A DNA stretch of 64,000 bases from Zhengitettix transpicula (taxonomy: Eukaryota > Arthropoda > Insecta > Orthoptera > Tetrigidae), in contig CM073592.1 of NCBI GenBank assembly GCA_037074705.1, positions 56,781,129 to 56,845,128 on the forward strand. The letters are read 5' to 3'. The notes beneath the pieces were generated by a model, which did not search any database, had not been told where the DNA came from, and worked only from the letters and a program-made list of their open reading frames with translations. The translations under genes were made by a program, and so were the position numbers. This document shows positions 1 through 11,589 of the stretch, piece after piece. Numbering within the stretch: the first letter of the stretch is position 1; each line of letters opens with the position of its first letter.

Positions 1-2630
1 AATACAAAAATATTTTTTACAATGAACCGTAACTGTAGGTAGTCAGAAATAAAATTATTCCTGTTCGTGTCAAAATATGAATGTAAAGGATATTGGTTTA
101 TATACATCAATCAATTTGTTCTATGTATTATTGTGAGGTTTAAGACTATTCATTTTTTTAAAAAAACGTCTGAGGTTATTTTGCAAAAACATACTTCATT
201 CTCATATTTAGATAAAACATGAGGTATTCTGTGTAGATTTTCTGATGTCCAACAAATTTCTATATTATAATTTAAGGAAGGCTTTGGAAAATAATTTTTA
301 TCTCTGTCATTGTGCTTTAAAATTATAACTGATCAGTCACTTAATTTACGACACAGTTACCACTAGTTGCCGATATTTCTAAATACTCTTGTAGACAGTG
401 GTACAATAACATACAATTTATTTACAATTATTAAGCGAAACCATTGTCCGACTGAAACATTTGCCCCTGGGACTTGGGAGAGAACAGACCGTTGAATCGC
501 GTAAGACTTTGTTGTCAAGGGTCGTTTAGTAAGATAGGAAAGGAAGCGGCTATGGTGTTGAATAACAGACGAAACCAGAGAACGCTGTAGTTAAATTCAG
601 CCATTTCCGTTACGAGTCCCACAACTTCCTCGGATTTCCCACTAAATGAAATATATTTCATATAATTCGAGATAGATTGTTCTGCCAGAGCAGTTTATAT
701 TAAAATACAGTCAATCCGGCTGAAGTATTTCTCGCATTGATAGATTTTATTTGTTAGTTAAGTCGAATAAAACGGGTCCGTGACCGACGATGCGTCACGA
801 GAGTACAATTTCGTGATTTTCCATGGCCACGGACCACCCTGCGATGCTTGGTATATGCATACATATACGTATAAGAATTAAATTGTTCTGGAAAAACGTA
901 TTCAGACGTAAGTAATTAATGAAGTGTCATCTCAGAGACTACATAACAAAGTTCTGATAGGAAAAAAGTTATTTTCGTTTCTCTTTCTTTGCCAAGCCAA
1001 TGTCTTATACAATCGATGAAAAAAATACAAGCTTAAATTACCCACACTGCCAAAGGCCGACAAATATGTTCAAAATGCACGTCTCTGCATACTTGTTAAT
1101 TTTTTATTAGCGCGTACGCATAAAAAAAAGAATTATTACATTCATAGCACGTTTCATCTCTTGGAAGGGAGTCACTAAATGAAAGGTAGCAACCCTTTGC
1201 TAAACAATGTTTCCGCTCTCTGATGCTCACATCTATGTGAATATTTTGACTTTTAGGCGAAAACCTACTTATGAAAGTTTTCTCTATCGCGTTAAATGAA
1301 ATGATACAAATATGCTTATGAACTTTCCTTGGACGTTCAATCGTTAATGCTGAGGAATTTATTTAAAAATTTGCACACACAAAAAATTTCGAGAATAGAA
1401 TCGTCTTCCACACTGGTTTGTCTGACTTGGTAAAATCATAATTATCAACAATTTCCATGAGAACCACTAAAACTTAACGACCTGATTTATTTTTGGTCTG
1501 AATGTAGTTTAATTTGAAACATCAAACAGATGTAAAAACAATTTGATAATTTCACATATTTTGCGTCGAATTGGACCTTGTCTACCAATAATTACGAATC
1601 GGTTAGTTACTTCCAGGACGATTCGGATTAAACTTGCCATCAACGTTTGAACAAAAAGAGGTCAATTATTTTGGCGATAACTGTGAAGGGCACTGCTCTC
1701 GACGTATATTCCAACGAATAGCTTCTCAAACTATACATTAATGCATACAAAAATTTAGAATTAATCACGGTAATATTCAGAGAAATAGCAGCATTAAGTA
1801 TAATTCACTAAGTATGTGTTGTTGTGTCCAATGATAAATCGGGGGGAAAAAAACTAGTGAGAGAGGAAAAACCAAAATTCCGAATATGAATTCGAAGACT
1901 AGACAAATTCTTCCAGATACGAGAGCTGAAATTTAATATAGTACCTCATAGCAATGTTTGAAGTACGACCCCTGTTTAATTTTATTTCGTAGTGTCCTCT
2001 TCAATGACGCATCACGGCAAAAACGTATTACCTCGAAGTGTCTAATATGCATATGTATTTATTGTTTCATAGTTTTCGAAATACGCCACACGGTTCTTCT
2101 GATAAGTAAAAATAATTAAAGGCTTTAGAGACATAATTAAATTATTGAGTCGTTTGTTTGTCGATTATGAGCATATCCTTATTTGATTAGTACAAGGGGC
2201 AGTCGGGGGGAGTGGGGGGTTATTATGGAGAAAACAAGTCCTTATTCGACTCCATCACGATGGAAAATATTAATTACGAAGACACGTGTTCCCATTACGA
2301 TTCCGAAGTTTAAAAAAATAATTCATTTGTCGAGTTAAATACTTGGAAAATCCTTCGATTGAATTACTTAATATGTTTCGATCTGTCAAGCCTCCGGACT
2401 ATATTTTTGCATGGATTCTGTTCGTGGCGCCCCTTCTGATGAGGGCACGAGATCTCGAAATTCGATCTCTCACCCCCATTCCCTCCCCCCTTCCATCCTT
2501 CGCCCAACCCAATAGAAAACGCCACAGTGGCTGAAAGGTTCTCCTTGCAGTTCGCGCCTGTGTAATTAAATCCGCAATGCGCCTGTTTGTTGTCTTCACA
2601 CAAACAATTTTTTAAAAAGCTCCGTTGTTC
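1..2630. other. AT-rich stretch without recognisable gene
   Basis: I see no gene, tRNA or clear mobile element here. Short open frames near 2343-2600 overlap on both strands and have no recognisable motifs, so I treat them as chance. A G-rich tract lies around 2197-2220. Confidence 0.6.
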
Positions 2631-2639
2631 TCCCTTTTG

Positions 2640-2745
2640 TGTCCCGACGATGCGGGGGCGGCGGTGGGAGAAGGGAAATTTTATTTTTCAATTCTTTCCA
2701 TGTACGGCAGGAAGGGGGTTGCGTTTGCGAGGGGGGGATTTTTGT
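2640..2745 (+). other. G-rich tract, possible G-quadruplex
   Basis: Several runs of three to seven G lie close together on the + strand (around 2651-2676 and 2710-2738). This would allow quadruplex folding. It adjoins the GC-richer block that follows. No protein reading is supported although open frames cross it on both strands. Confidence 0.35.
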
Positions 2746-2899
2746 TATGTCGGCTGCGGCTGGATAAAGGAGACAATACATAGATGTGGATCGCTCTTAG
2801 CAAAATGTGTCCCGTCCGCTACTGTTCCAGATCGATCATCACGTGTTTGTTGCACGCTGAATAACAGAGCAGGGTGAGGGAAGCGGTTAAAAACTGTCG

Positions 2900-3385
2900 G
2901 GCGTCATTGCCAGCCTCGGAAACAATGGGAGCTTATCTTTAACCTGTCTTACCGCTGGCATATGTCATCTGGTTCCGCGCAGACTCTAATGGCCGAACGC
3001 TGTTTACAGCACGCACCTTCCAGTCTCTCCGGACAATGAATGCACACAACAATTTGGCATGCATTATGCATCGTACGCTGCCGCACAAATGTTTATAATC
3101 CGCGCAGGTTTTAAAATATCAGGGACAATAACTACCAATTGTAGTATTTCCAGTGTTCGTCGCTGCCGGAGCCACTGTTTCTATGGTAATGCGCCGATTG
3201 TTGTGAACATTTTAATAGCTCAGTAAGTCAGCTTATCGGTCGTGGAACCGCTGTTGTGCTCGGGATAAACGACCGCTGATCAGCAAGTAACGGCCGCGTA
3301 CCGTCATTTCCGCAGAAAAACGGACAAAAACACGTTCGCCGATCACATCATCTATCGCCGCAAGCTGCTTACCTAATGCATTTCT
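2900..3385. promoter_or_regulatory. Candidate conserved non-coding block
   Basis: Base composition rises to near balanced GC here against AT-rich flanks, with no long frame. Homeodomain- and Sox-like cores (TTTATAATC, ACAAT, CATTGTT-like) recur, and an octamer-like dyad ATGCATTATGCAT lies near 3060-3073. This texture is typical of enhancers near developmental genes. Conservation cannot be tested here, so the call is tentative. Confidence 0.25.
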
Positions 3386-3593
3386 TACTAATAATCATAA
3401 AGATCCTCCATGAGAAACAGAATACATTACAAGGGGACGTGTTGTAAAAATGATGTACGTATTTTTTATTTTACTTTGTGAACGTTAGACTGTGGTTCTT
3501 CTCAACGATAGTGAACCAGGGTCGTTCCGTTGAAGGGTCCACCGTATCATTGAGTTTGTAATGTGTTTTACAAATTTCATTCAAGTAATATAT

Positions 3594-4507
3594 TGTAATG
3601 CCAATTAATTAGGACATTAATTGTTTGGACATAAAATTTAATTGTAGCGGCAGGAGCTTCCAAAGCGACAATGGAGCCGAGCCCTGTTACTTTGTCGGAA
3701 AGTCAAAAAATGGCGTATGCGCGCTAAAACTCGAGACTACGATAGTTTAGTTGGTGACGGGACATTTCGGAGGACGGAACAAATGATACTAGAGCAGAGA
3801 CTAGCCGTCGTTTAATGTATTATTAAACAAAGTTGTGAGTTGAAGACAAAGTAAAAACATTCACGGAAGCATTTAAATCGTAAATATTGCTAAGTAAAAG
3901 CAGTGTACGTCTGTAGCCATTCAGGAATAGTAAAGTTGCAGTTTAAGTCCAAGCGGTAAAAGGACTAGCAAATCTATGAATCACAGGATTCATATAAGGC
4001 AAGCGGACACCAGATAGCTGACAAAAAAGAGGATCATCCGAGTTCCTGGGAGCCTACCAAGGTTGACTTAAAGAGTGTAAAATCTGTGAGCCGATATAAG
4101 AATCAGTGTAAAAATTTTGCAATAGTGTACTCCCGAAAACAAAAAGGAATGCTGGAACCAGCTGGACAGATGTGAGTAACAAAATACAAAATAATGATTT
4201 CTGTAAACGTAATTAAAGGATAGAAGTCAGATTTCGTTCTATTTCAATTGTCAATAAGAGTTAATTTACTTTCTTTAAATTTCTTCCTATTGACATATTG
4301 TCTAGGTGAATTATAAACTGTGTGTTAATTAGTTTTTTTAAAATAACTTGTTATGTCCATTATCAAACCCAGTGAAGGCCCTGAGATCTAAAATTTTAAA
4401 TTGTAATTGTTTGTGAGTTAAAGCAACAAAGTGGAAATAAATAATTATATGTTTTAAATTCTTGTTGATTATTTCATTTAATTAACGTATTATTTTTAAT
4501 TATTACA
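3594..4507 (+). mobile_element. Solo LTR-like element, subfamily A (no primer-site unit)
   Basis: The 914-bp element begins TGTAATGCCAATTAATTAGG and ends TTTTTAATTATTACA, giving the TG...CA termini of an LTR. It is flanked by a perfect 4-bp duplication, ATAT at 3590-3593 and 4508-4511. Internal landmarks shared with the copies at 22.3, 35.9, 38.2 and 41.0 kb are a GC-richer 5' third, the motif AAACCCAGTGAAGGCCCTGA near 4367-4386, and AATAAA-like signals near the 3' end. Unlike its relatives it lacks the primer-binding-site motif before the terminus; a deletion between short repeats would explain this. No internal gag-pol region or second LTR is present, so this is a solo LTR. The 4-bp AT-rich target fits Ty3/gypsy elements (known for several insect gypsy-group elements). 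Confidence 0.78.
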
Positions 4508-4586
4508 ATATATATAAAAATGAAAGGCTAATGTGTTGATCGTGTGAACCTGAAAAATTTAAATCCACATATTAACGAATTATGTA

Positions 4587-4692
4587 TTGTTGAAAGAGTT
4601 CTTGGGTTTCCAACCGGGTGGCGTAACAGAAACACGACATTTCGTCGACTATCACCGGTTACCGGTTCGAAACCCAAGAACTCTTTCAACAA
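4587..4692. repeat. Foldback repeat (31-bp arms), Penelope-terminal-repeat-like
   Basis: A 24-bp perfect inverted repeat (4587-4610 and 4669-4692), extendable to about 31 bp with one mismatch, encloses a 50-base loop. The arm text TTGGGTTTCCAACCGGG and the loop text ACATTTCGTCGAC resemble the CTCGGGTTTCCAACCGAG and GACGTTTCGA motifs at 26.2, 38.15 and 59.1 kb. All appear to belong to one dispersed family. Confidence 0.6.
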
Positions 4693-4711
4693 CTAGTTCA
4701 CCGGGAAAACC

Positions 4712-6141
4712 TGCGCAAGAATTATGTATTGCCTCAAGGCACATCATAGGCTATGTAGTTTACTGAACTTCAAGCGGTTTAGGGCCAAGGCAAGCATAAT
4801 TTAATTTATTCGCTGTATATTACTACTTCGTGTTTCGATTCATAATACTTTTTTATGAATATTTTGATATTCAGATTATTATTACTTTTAGCCTGATACT
4901 ATTCACGTGACACGCAATTGAGCAAAATCCCAACAAAACAATACAAACTACAGTCAGTTGCATAAGATATACTTCCATATATAGGCAGGATAATTTTTTA
5001 CTTTATCATCTTTATTTCACAGTAGTGAAATATGGTGGCCGAACACGAGTATTCCGACTACTATTTTAATATTACTTTGTTGATGTAACTATAATTTATT
5101 AAAATATATCAATAAAAATTATGTCTATTAATTTTAGGCATGTATAAGAAAGTTGAGTTTCTGTATTACAAAAACGAAGTGCGATAACAATTTCAAGTAT
5201 ACGCGAAAATAACACCGAATATTTAAATAAGTCACGAAAATTCTACAAGCTACCAGGATAATTATTCATTCTTAAAAGCGAATGTTTTGCCTGCCAAATT
5301 TACCTTATGATTAAATTCTTTGGGGAACCAAAAATATTATATAGCAGAATGTTTCATGTTTAACAGTACCTTAAATGAGGTATATTAAATATACTACCAG
5401 TACCATGGGCATGCTAATTTATTTTTACTTGCATTAAGAAGAATACTAGAAACACTGCGATAGGAATATCATTATTTTAAAACAAATTATTAAAGCAAGT
5501 AAGCTTGCCACTTTCTTTTGGTCCACTGCAGTAAACATAATAGGCTGGTAATCATCGAAAAATGTGTTATACAAAGTATAGAACCTTTTTTTTATCGGAC
5601 TCAAGTATGATACTGAAAATTCTCTTCAGTACTGAACACCAACGGTGCCACGTTAGTATAATATTTTTATTGCAGCATGTTAAAATCATCCGCTGTATGA
5701 AGTTTCTATGAAAGAATCGTATCCACAAACGCAGAGAGCGAGTTTTCAGGACAGTGAGGCTGAAGATATAAAGGTTTGTGTTTTCGACGGAATAAAGATT
5801 GTAGTTCCGAGGATGTTTTCGTCTGCGTTATTGTTCGGAGAAGTTGTACGGCGATTTATAGGGCACACGTGTTTTTTTGTATGTCTAGACAAATAAAACA
5901 TTTTCGACGTTTCGAAGAAATCCATTAGTGTCAAGTTAAAGGAATCACGCTATAAAAGTTTGAAAGTTATCAATAATGAACGTATAAGAAACTGTGGCAG
6001 ATTTTAAGATAATTGATCGAATAATTATTATTTATTACAAATTTCTGTTATTTTATCAATTTTATAAATATAAAATGGAGATCAGTTCAATGAAGTAAAA
6101 TAAATACATTAAAACAAAATATTGTAATGCAAAAGAACTGA
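4712..6141. other. AT-rich stretch, nothing recognised
   Basis: No supported gene. Overlapping frames of about 62 codons on both strands near 5708-5934 show no motif and are judged to be chance. Confidence 0.6.
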
Positions 6142-6650
6142 TTTTTTGGGGGTAACAGGCTACATGAGGGTAATCCACATGGTGGCAACTCCCCTTTAAT
6201 AGCATAGGAAGGGATTTGAAAGGGGGATGCGGAAGGGTAGAGGAAGGAAGCCAAGGGGTAACCAGGGCCCCCGGGCTATAGTTTAAGGATCCTACCCGGC
6301 ATTCGCCTAAAAGTAATGCAGGGAAAACCCTAGGAAAACCTGCATCAGGTAGGTCGGGCATTTGGTACTTGTACCACGCCCTTCCGATAGCGGGAGAGGG
6401 GTTTGCTGTGGGGACGCAGCTTACCCCTCGCCATGCCTTGGCCAGTTTAGGAGGCAGCTGGCCGACTATTCCAATGGGAACAGAAAACCACTCTTACCGT
6501 ATGCCCAAGGTCTGTGACCCCGGGACAAACACCTCTCAAAACAGGCCGAGGTGCCTCGGCTGGTGGGAACCTTAGTTCAAAATCGGAGAGAAGAAAAGGC
6601 ATCCCCAAAGGTAGCCCCTTCCGTCTCTCCTACAAGGTTCTCTCTCTCAT
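6142..6650 (-). mobile_element. RGC retroposon copy, minus strand
   Basis: This is a GC-rich copy of the dispersed family named RGC here. Read on the minus strand it runs from the 5' part (CTACCTTTGGGGATGCC, near 6605-6621) to the 3' end (GTAGCCTGTTACCCCC plus A-run, at 6142). Its key blocks are AGGCAGCTGGCCGACTATTC, AACCCTAGGAAAACCTGCAT and AAGGGGGATGCGGAAGGGT, all shared with the copies at 8.9, 28.7, 30.9, 48.3 and 51.7 kb. Open frames of 68-99 codons occur on both strands, but they are not conserved in phase between copies and show no domain. The A-rich tail and 5' truncation in sister copies indicate spread by target-primed reverse transcription, as for a SINE or a LINE 3' end. Confidence 0.7.
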
Positions 6651-6689
6651 AACTGAATTTGTATTAAACATTGGTATTTATGTTTTCAA

Positions 6690-6781
6690 CCTTCCAAATC
6701 CCTTCGTATGCTCTTAAAGGGGAGTTGCCCAACGTGGTTACCCTCATGTAGCTTGTTGCCCTAAAAAAACAACAACAAAAA
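6690..6781 (+). mobile_element. RGC 3'-end fragment, plus strand
   Basis: This is the last 90 bases of the RGC family: TTCCAAATCCCTTCG..., GGGGAGTTGCCCAACGTGG, ATGTAGCTTGTTGCCCTA, then a tail AAAAAAACAACAACAAAAA. It faces the minus-strand copy ending at 6142, so the two 3' ends form a widely spaced inverted repeat. Confidence 0.65.
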
Positions 6782-8820
6782 CACACAGCAGGTAAAGAAA
6801 AATATTCAAATGAAATATTTATTTTCTGTTTTCTTTAACACTGTAGTGTTCTAAAAGTTCCATTTATGTATATCGAAATTTTATTATTGCAATTTGCTAT
6901 TATTTTGAGCTTTACATTAATAATTTCTCTGTACGCTTTCATAATTACGACTGTATCTCCTGTAGCACACTGCAGTTGGGAAATGAATAAGTTTGTTTCT
7001 CGTAGTTCAGAGTAGTTTCGCCAGTCTGAATCAAACGTCGGCTATCTGAAATCCAAACTACAGAATTGTTTCGTGTGTCAAGAACAAATTAAGAGTTTGA
7101 CCCGATAAATTATTTTTTTCGTGCAATGTCGTGGTAAATCTCACGAGACGTGCGAGTTAAAGAGGTATCTTAACCTTACTCTTTTTCCGAGACCGGAGAA
7201 ATAACAGCTAAGCACTTTTGGTTCTAATACGGCCACCTAAGGTATAAAATCACAGAAAAATTAATGTTTATGGTCGCATTTATGATGTAGTTTTGGCATA
7301 ACGTCAATCGAAAATAAAAGTCACGTTACGTGAAACCGTGCGCTTATGCCGGTATTTCTCAGTAAAGATTAATTTAAAAATAGTTGTTGCATCGAAGTGG
7401 GCGTGGAATAATGCTCAAAAGACTGAAAAACATGTTAAGGTTTTCGTTCCAAAAACTTTTAATCACAATCACCAACGAAGTCCGATTGCTGAATTGTTAA
7501 TGGCTTGAAGTCAATAAAAAATGACCATTTTTTGACCTTAACAATGTCGGAGAACGTGCACCTCAAACGAAAATATTTCTGAGCTTTCACTAGAAAAAGT
7601 TGATGGAACCTTAATTTTCTATACAAGAGTGAGAAAAAACCGGCGAGTTCTGGTACTTTGTTCTACCTTAAATCAGTTTAAAACTAAATAGTAATACATA
7701 AATAAACGTTTAATTTTCTCTCAGAATGCACGTTCGAGAAGGACGTAAGCTGAATGATCTTGATGGGTGAGTTAACAAACATTGGCAATATAGAAAGCTT
7801 CCTCTCACAATAGTATTCTAATGACAAGTATGTCAAGGAATTGTTAGACGATAATTCGTTTCATTGTCTGCCAGCATTGTTATGAGACTGGAAATTTTGA
7901 CAGTCTAGTATTTCAGTCTGAAAATAGATGTTCAGCAGCACCGTACATCACACAGAACCTGCATCTCCGCGTCATCCAATATTCACCTTGAACATCGCTC
8001 ATATGCGGGTTGATCCCGAGCCCCCGGAGCTTGAGTATTGTGTTTCCAATTACAAATAAAATGTCTAAGAGCTTAACAAACGCTGTTAAAAGATGACCCG
8101 TCACGAAGATGAACCGGAACTGTGATGCGAGGAGGATTTCTTGGTCACGTTTCGACCCAGCAGCCGGCGATGTCACGCATTGTCTGCTAAATAAAGGAGC
8201 ATGGTAATAGGACGCGGCTCCGATCTGCGCCGGATCGATTGGCTGTGATGAGCAGCGCGTGGCTCCCATCCTCTTCCAGCGGAAAGTTTCTGTAGCACTG
8301 AGTAACAAGTGGCTTCGAGCGTTCAAGGGGTAGCAGCCTATTAAGAGCCATCGCGACACCACGCCAACGCCCAACAAATAAAGCCCTCAACCTCACACCT
8401 AATCTACAACACCTCCAAATAGTCTCCACGCAGACATTTCGCGTCACGTTATCAATCACTGTTCTAGTTAGGATTTTTTTCCTTACATCTGTCGATCAAG
8501 CATTCCTGATATTAACGAAAAACATCCATATTTCTCACCTAAGCGCTTTAGCTATTAAGATATCTACGAAAATAATCTCGTGGTGAGGACACCATTTAAC
8601 AAGTGACAGCGAGAGTGTAAGCCACGTATCACTTATGGACGAACAAGGTCCTTGATTATTCCTTTTTACGTTTAATTCCTTGAGGTCGCCGAGAAACGAC
8701 TTTAAGCAGTGGGTCGCTTGCTGAAACCGCATGTGACACTAATATATTTTCAACTGAACTACCCACGCGCATTAATATGATATCGTTGTTTGAAGAAAAG
8801 AAACAGTCGATCAAATCTTC
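6782..8820. other. Gene-free stretch with one GC-rich block
   Basis: Mostly AT-rich with no recognised features. The part from about 7910 to 8460 is GC-richer. On the minus strand it is open in two frames (154 codons at 7913-8377, 90 codons at 8187-8459). I recognise no domain in either; it may be an old repeat or a regulatory block. Confidence 0.45.
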
Positions 8821-8859
8821 GCGCCAAGGAGTAGGAGCATTGTGTTCACAATGCCGTAG
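8821..8859. repeat. Left copy of 39-bp direct repeat flanking RGC
   Basis: Begins GCGCCAAGGAGTAGGAGCAT. It matches 9374-9412 with two differences in 39 positions. The pair brackets the RGC copy and is best read as an unusually long target-site duplication. Confidence 0.65.
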
Positions 8860-8870
8860 AAGAAGAAGTT

Positions 8871-9373
8871 GTAGACAGGCTATGTATAGGGTGATCACAT
8901 AGTGGAAACTCCACTCTTATAGCATAGGAAAGGGAGTGAAAGCGGGAATGCGGAAAGGTAGTGCCAGGTAGCCAAGGGTTAACTAGGGCCCTCGGGCTAT
9001 GCTTTAAGGGTCCTACCCGGCAATTCGCCTGAAAGTGATGCAGGAAAAACCCTAGAAAAACCTGCATTAGGTAGGTTGGTCATTTGGCACTTGTTCCACG
9101 CTCTTCCGATGGCGGGACAGGGGTTTGCTGTGCGGTCACAGCTTTCCCCTATCCGTGCCTTGACCAGTTTAGGAGGCAGCTGGCCAACTATTCCAATAGG
9201 AATAGCGGAAAACACCGTATGCCCAAGGTCTGCGACCCCGGAAAATAAACCTCTCAAAACAGGTCGAGGTGTCTCGGCATGTGGGAACCTTAGTTCAAAA
9301 AACCAGAGAGAAGTGAAGGTATCCCAAAGGTAGCCTCCTGGGAAGGTTCACCTGAGAGAGGATGCTCTCACAC
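8871..9373 (-). mobile_element. RGC retroposon copy, minus strand
   Basis: On the minus strand the element ends at about 8871 with CATAGCCTGTCTACAAC followed by CTT repeats in place of the usual A tail. It extends 5' to the CTACCTTTGGGATACC region near 9320-9337 and the GAACCTTCCCAGG segment at 9341-9353. The 3' variant (CTATACATAGCCTGTCTAC) is shared with the copy at 48.3 kb and differs from the CATGTAGCCTGTTGCCC variant at 6.1, 28.5 and 31 kb, so at least two RGC subfamilies are present. Frames of 73-86 codons on both strands are not supported as genes. Confidence 0.7.
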
Positions 9374-9412
9374 GCGCCAAGGAGTAGGAGCATGGTGTTC
9401 ACAATGGCGTAG
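9374..9412. repeat. Right copy of 39-bp direct repeat flanking RGC
   Basis: Matches 8821-8859 at 37 of 39 positions (GCGCCAAGGAGTAGGAGCAT start). See the left copy. Confidence 0.65.
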
Positions 9413-9826
9413 GTCGGCAATACGTTTCGATCCGAGCGGGAAGTGTCTCGTCTGGGAGTGATCTCCCTCTGCCACAGTAGGTATAACCCATGCAACTCAA
9501 ATAAGAGCTCAACATGATTTATAATAATTATTTATGGAATTTGTTGCAACAATGTGACGGTTTCTCGGTTAAGAAGACCCCTCGTTTGACACGTAGGGTC
9601 CAAAAATGTTGGGCAGCAAGGCAGAGGGATTTAATTACTAATCCAGCCGCCTTGATTTAAGCGATACACATCCGTTTCCTTAGAGAGCAGAGGTTAACAA
9701 AGATAGTGGGGGTTAGATGCCAGAGGAACGAGTGATAGGCTGACGTTTCCAACTGTGAGAAAAAGCCCCTGATCTTCTTCAGTTCCTGAAGTTCGGAGAG
9801 TAGATCCCCTCTAATTAACGGCCGGG

Positions 9827-10534
9827 CCGTCCGCCATTTTTAATCTTACGTCTTGCCTTACTCGTGGATTAACCAATCACATGCCAGTTATGAAGCACGA
9901 AATGTTTTAAGATTGAATACCATCCAATCACATTCATAACTTTTAAATTATTAACTAAATATTACATTCGAGTTCATACGTTTTATTTTCTCAAGTATTA
10001 TTTTATCTCAGATACACGATTAAGATTTCATAAGTCAAAATTTGATGAAAAATTCATTTTTCTGAATTTTAAACATTTAAATTAAATTAATAATAGTAAA
10101 AGATGGAATTAAAATATACTTTTAATTGCTTAAATAACGGGATTTAACACTTCTTAAAAAATAAAGCTATTTATTTTCAATTACAATGGAGTTACATCAT
10201 ATTACAAAGATTACAGTAGGTATTAAAATTGCCAAATCACTTTTAATTTCTCCTTTTTTGCTGTAGACTTAGATTCGAGAGATACGTATAATCTTATTGT
10301 ATTCATGATGCTAAATACTACGCACTGCCACATAAGTACTTTGAAATTCTTTCCTTCAACTGTCAACACGAAGGTTTTACTATATTTCCACATCAAGTGA
10401 TTTCACAAATCTATTGTCTGTAATTATATTGCAATTTTTTAACTCAATGATATGGGACATGAAGCGTTTTTCAGCTTGAAAATATATTTGTTTGCTGTAG
10501 TTCTACTCAGAACTAGATTAAAAATGGCGGACGG
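9827..10534. repeat. 20-bp perfect inverted repeat bracketing 668 bp
   Basis: CCGTCCGCCATTTTTAATCT at 9827-9846 is the exact reverse complement of 10515-10534. The core AAAATGGCGGAC resembles the binding site of YY1/Pleiohomeotic. The enclosed DNA is AT-rich and has no frame I can support. This could be the ends of a small DNA element, though I see no target duplication, or two copies of a regulatory site. Confidence 0.45.
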
Positions 10535-11589
10535 TTCAGCTCGGAGTGTAAGCTTTGAGTCCTACAATTCACGGAACTACTTATTTTACGTCTGTCCCAA
10601 GATGATCTCTATTTATGCTTCTGATTATTTACCGCGAGGAAATAGTTCAGTGTTTGTATCTATGGACAGTTCCGAGAGGTAAGAAGATGTTCGGTGGAAA
10701 ATTCAAGGCGGTGGAAACAATTTCTACGACACGTAGAAGAGGTTTCTCGTATTTAATAGCGGCTCCATCCTCGAGTTTTATTTTCAGAACAAGGTGACAT
10801 TAAAATAAAAATAAAAGTGATTTCAAATCGCTGGCGATTTCTTCAGGTCGACCAACATCTGTGAAATCTACACGCCTCAAATTTACTTTCACTCATAAAG
10901 ATGACTCAATCTTAACAAGAATTTCTTTCTTTCTTAGCTGACAAATCATTGAAATACTCTGAGATTTATAAAGAATAATATCACTAATGTGTACTGGAAT
11001 TTTGTGGATCTGCATTTCTTTATTCAGCGATATGTTTAAGTGATATATTTCATAAAGGTTTCGATTTAAATACGGAATTTAACGCTGTTGTCAGGTAAAT
11101 AGGAAGTAACAATCCGTGATATATCTAGATTTAACCTCTGACTAATATTCTACATCATAGGGATACAGAATTCTTGTTACTACAATATGGAATACCAAAA
11201 CGGGATTTTCATATTGATGAGCCACACATTCCACCGCTCAGAAAAATCACTGGCCTGTTTGAAATTGCGACCAGAATCGGAATTCTAACCTCGACACAAT
11301 AAAAAAAATTGATTTTACTGAAAAACCGGACCACAGAAATCAAACGTGTTTTTCCTGGTGAGCCCTATGTGAAAAAGATCTACTAACGGACTAAACAGCC
11401 GTAAAACATTTAGGAAAAAGGATCGTCAAGTCTCTGATCAATTTTTTCCGATTTGTTCCAGAAAATTTTGGATCTGTTTACATACAGTTAAGGATTATAT
11501 CAATTGTGTTTCTAGTCAACGAAGGGACAACAGACTTAATGTAGATGAAGATAGTAACAAAAATTTAGTGTAATATCGGTTAATGTTGA
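10535..11589. other. AT-rich stretch, nothing recognised
   Basis: No gene, RNA or clear repeat could be supported. Two short overlapping frames at 10452-10797 start inside or near the inverted repeat and show no motif. Confidence 0.6.

Noticed and set aside
6062..6575. 99- and 68-codon frames on opposite strands
   Set aside because: Both lie on the GC-rich RGC repeat, where open frames recur on both strands without conserved phase or any domain.
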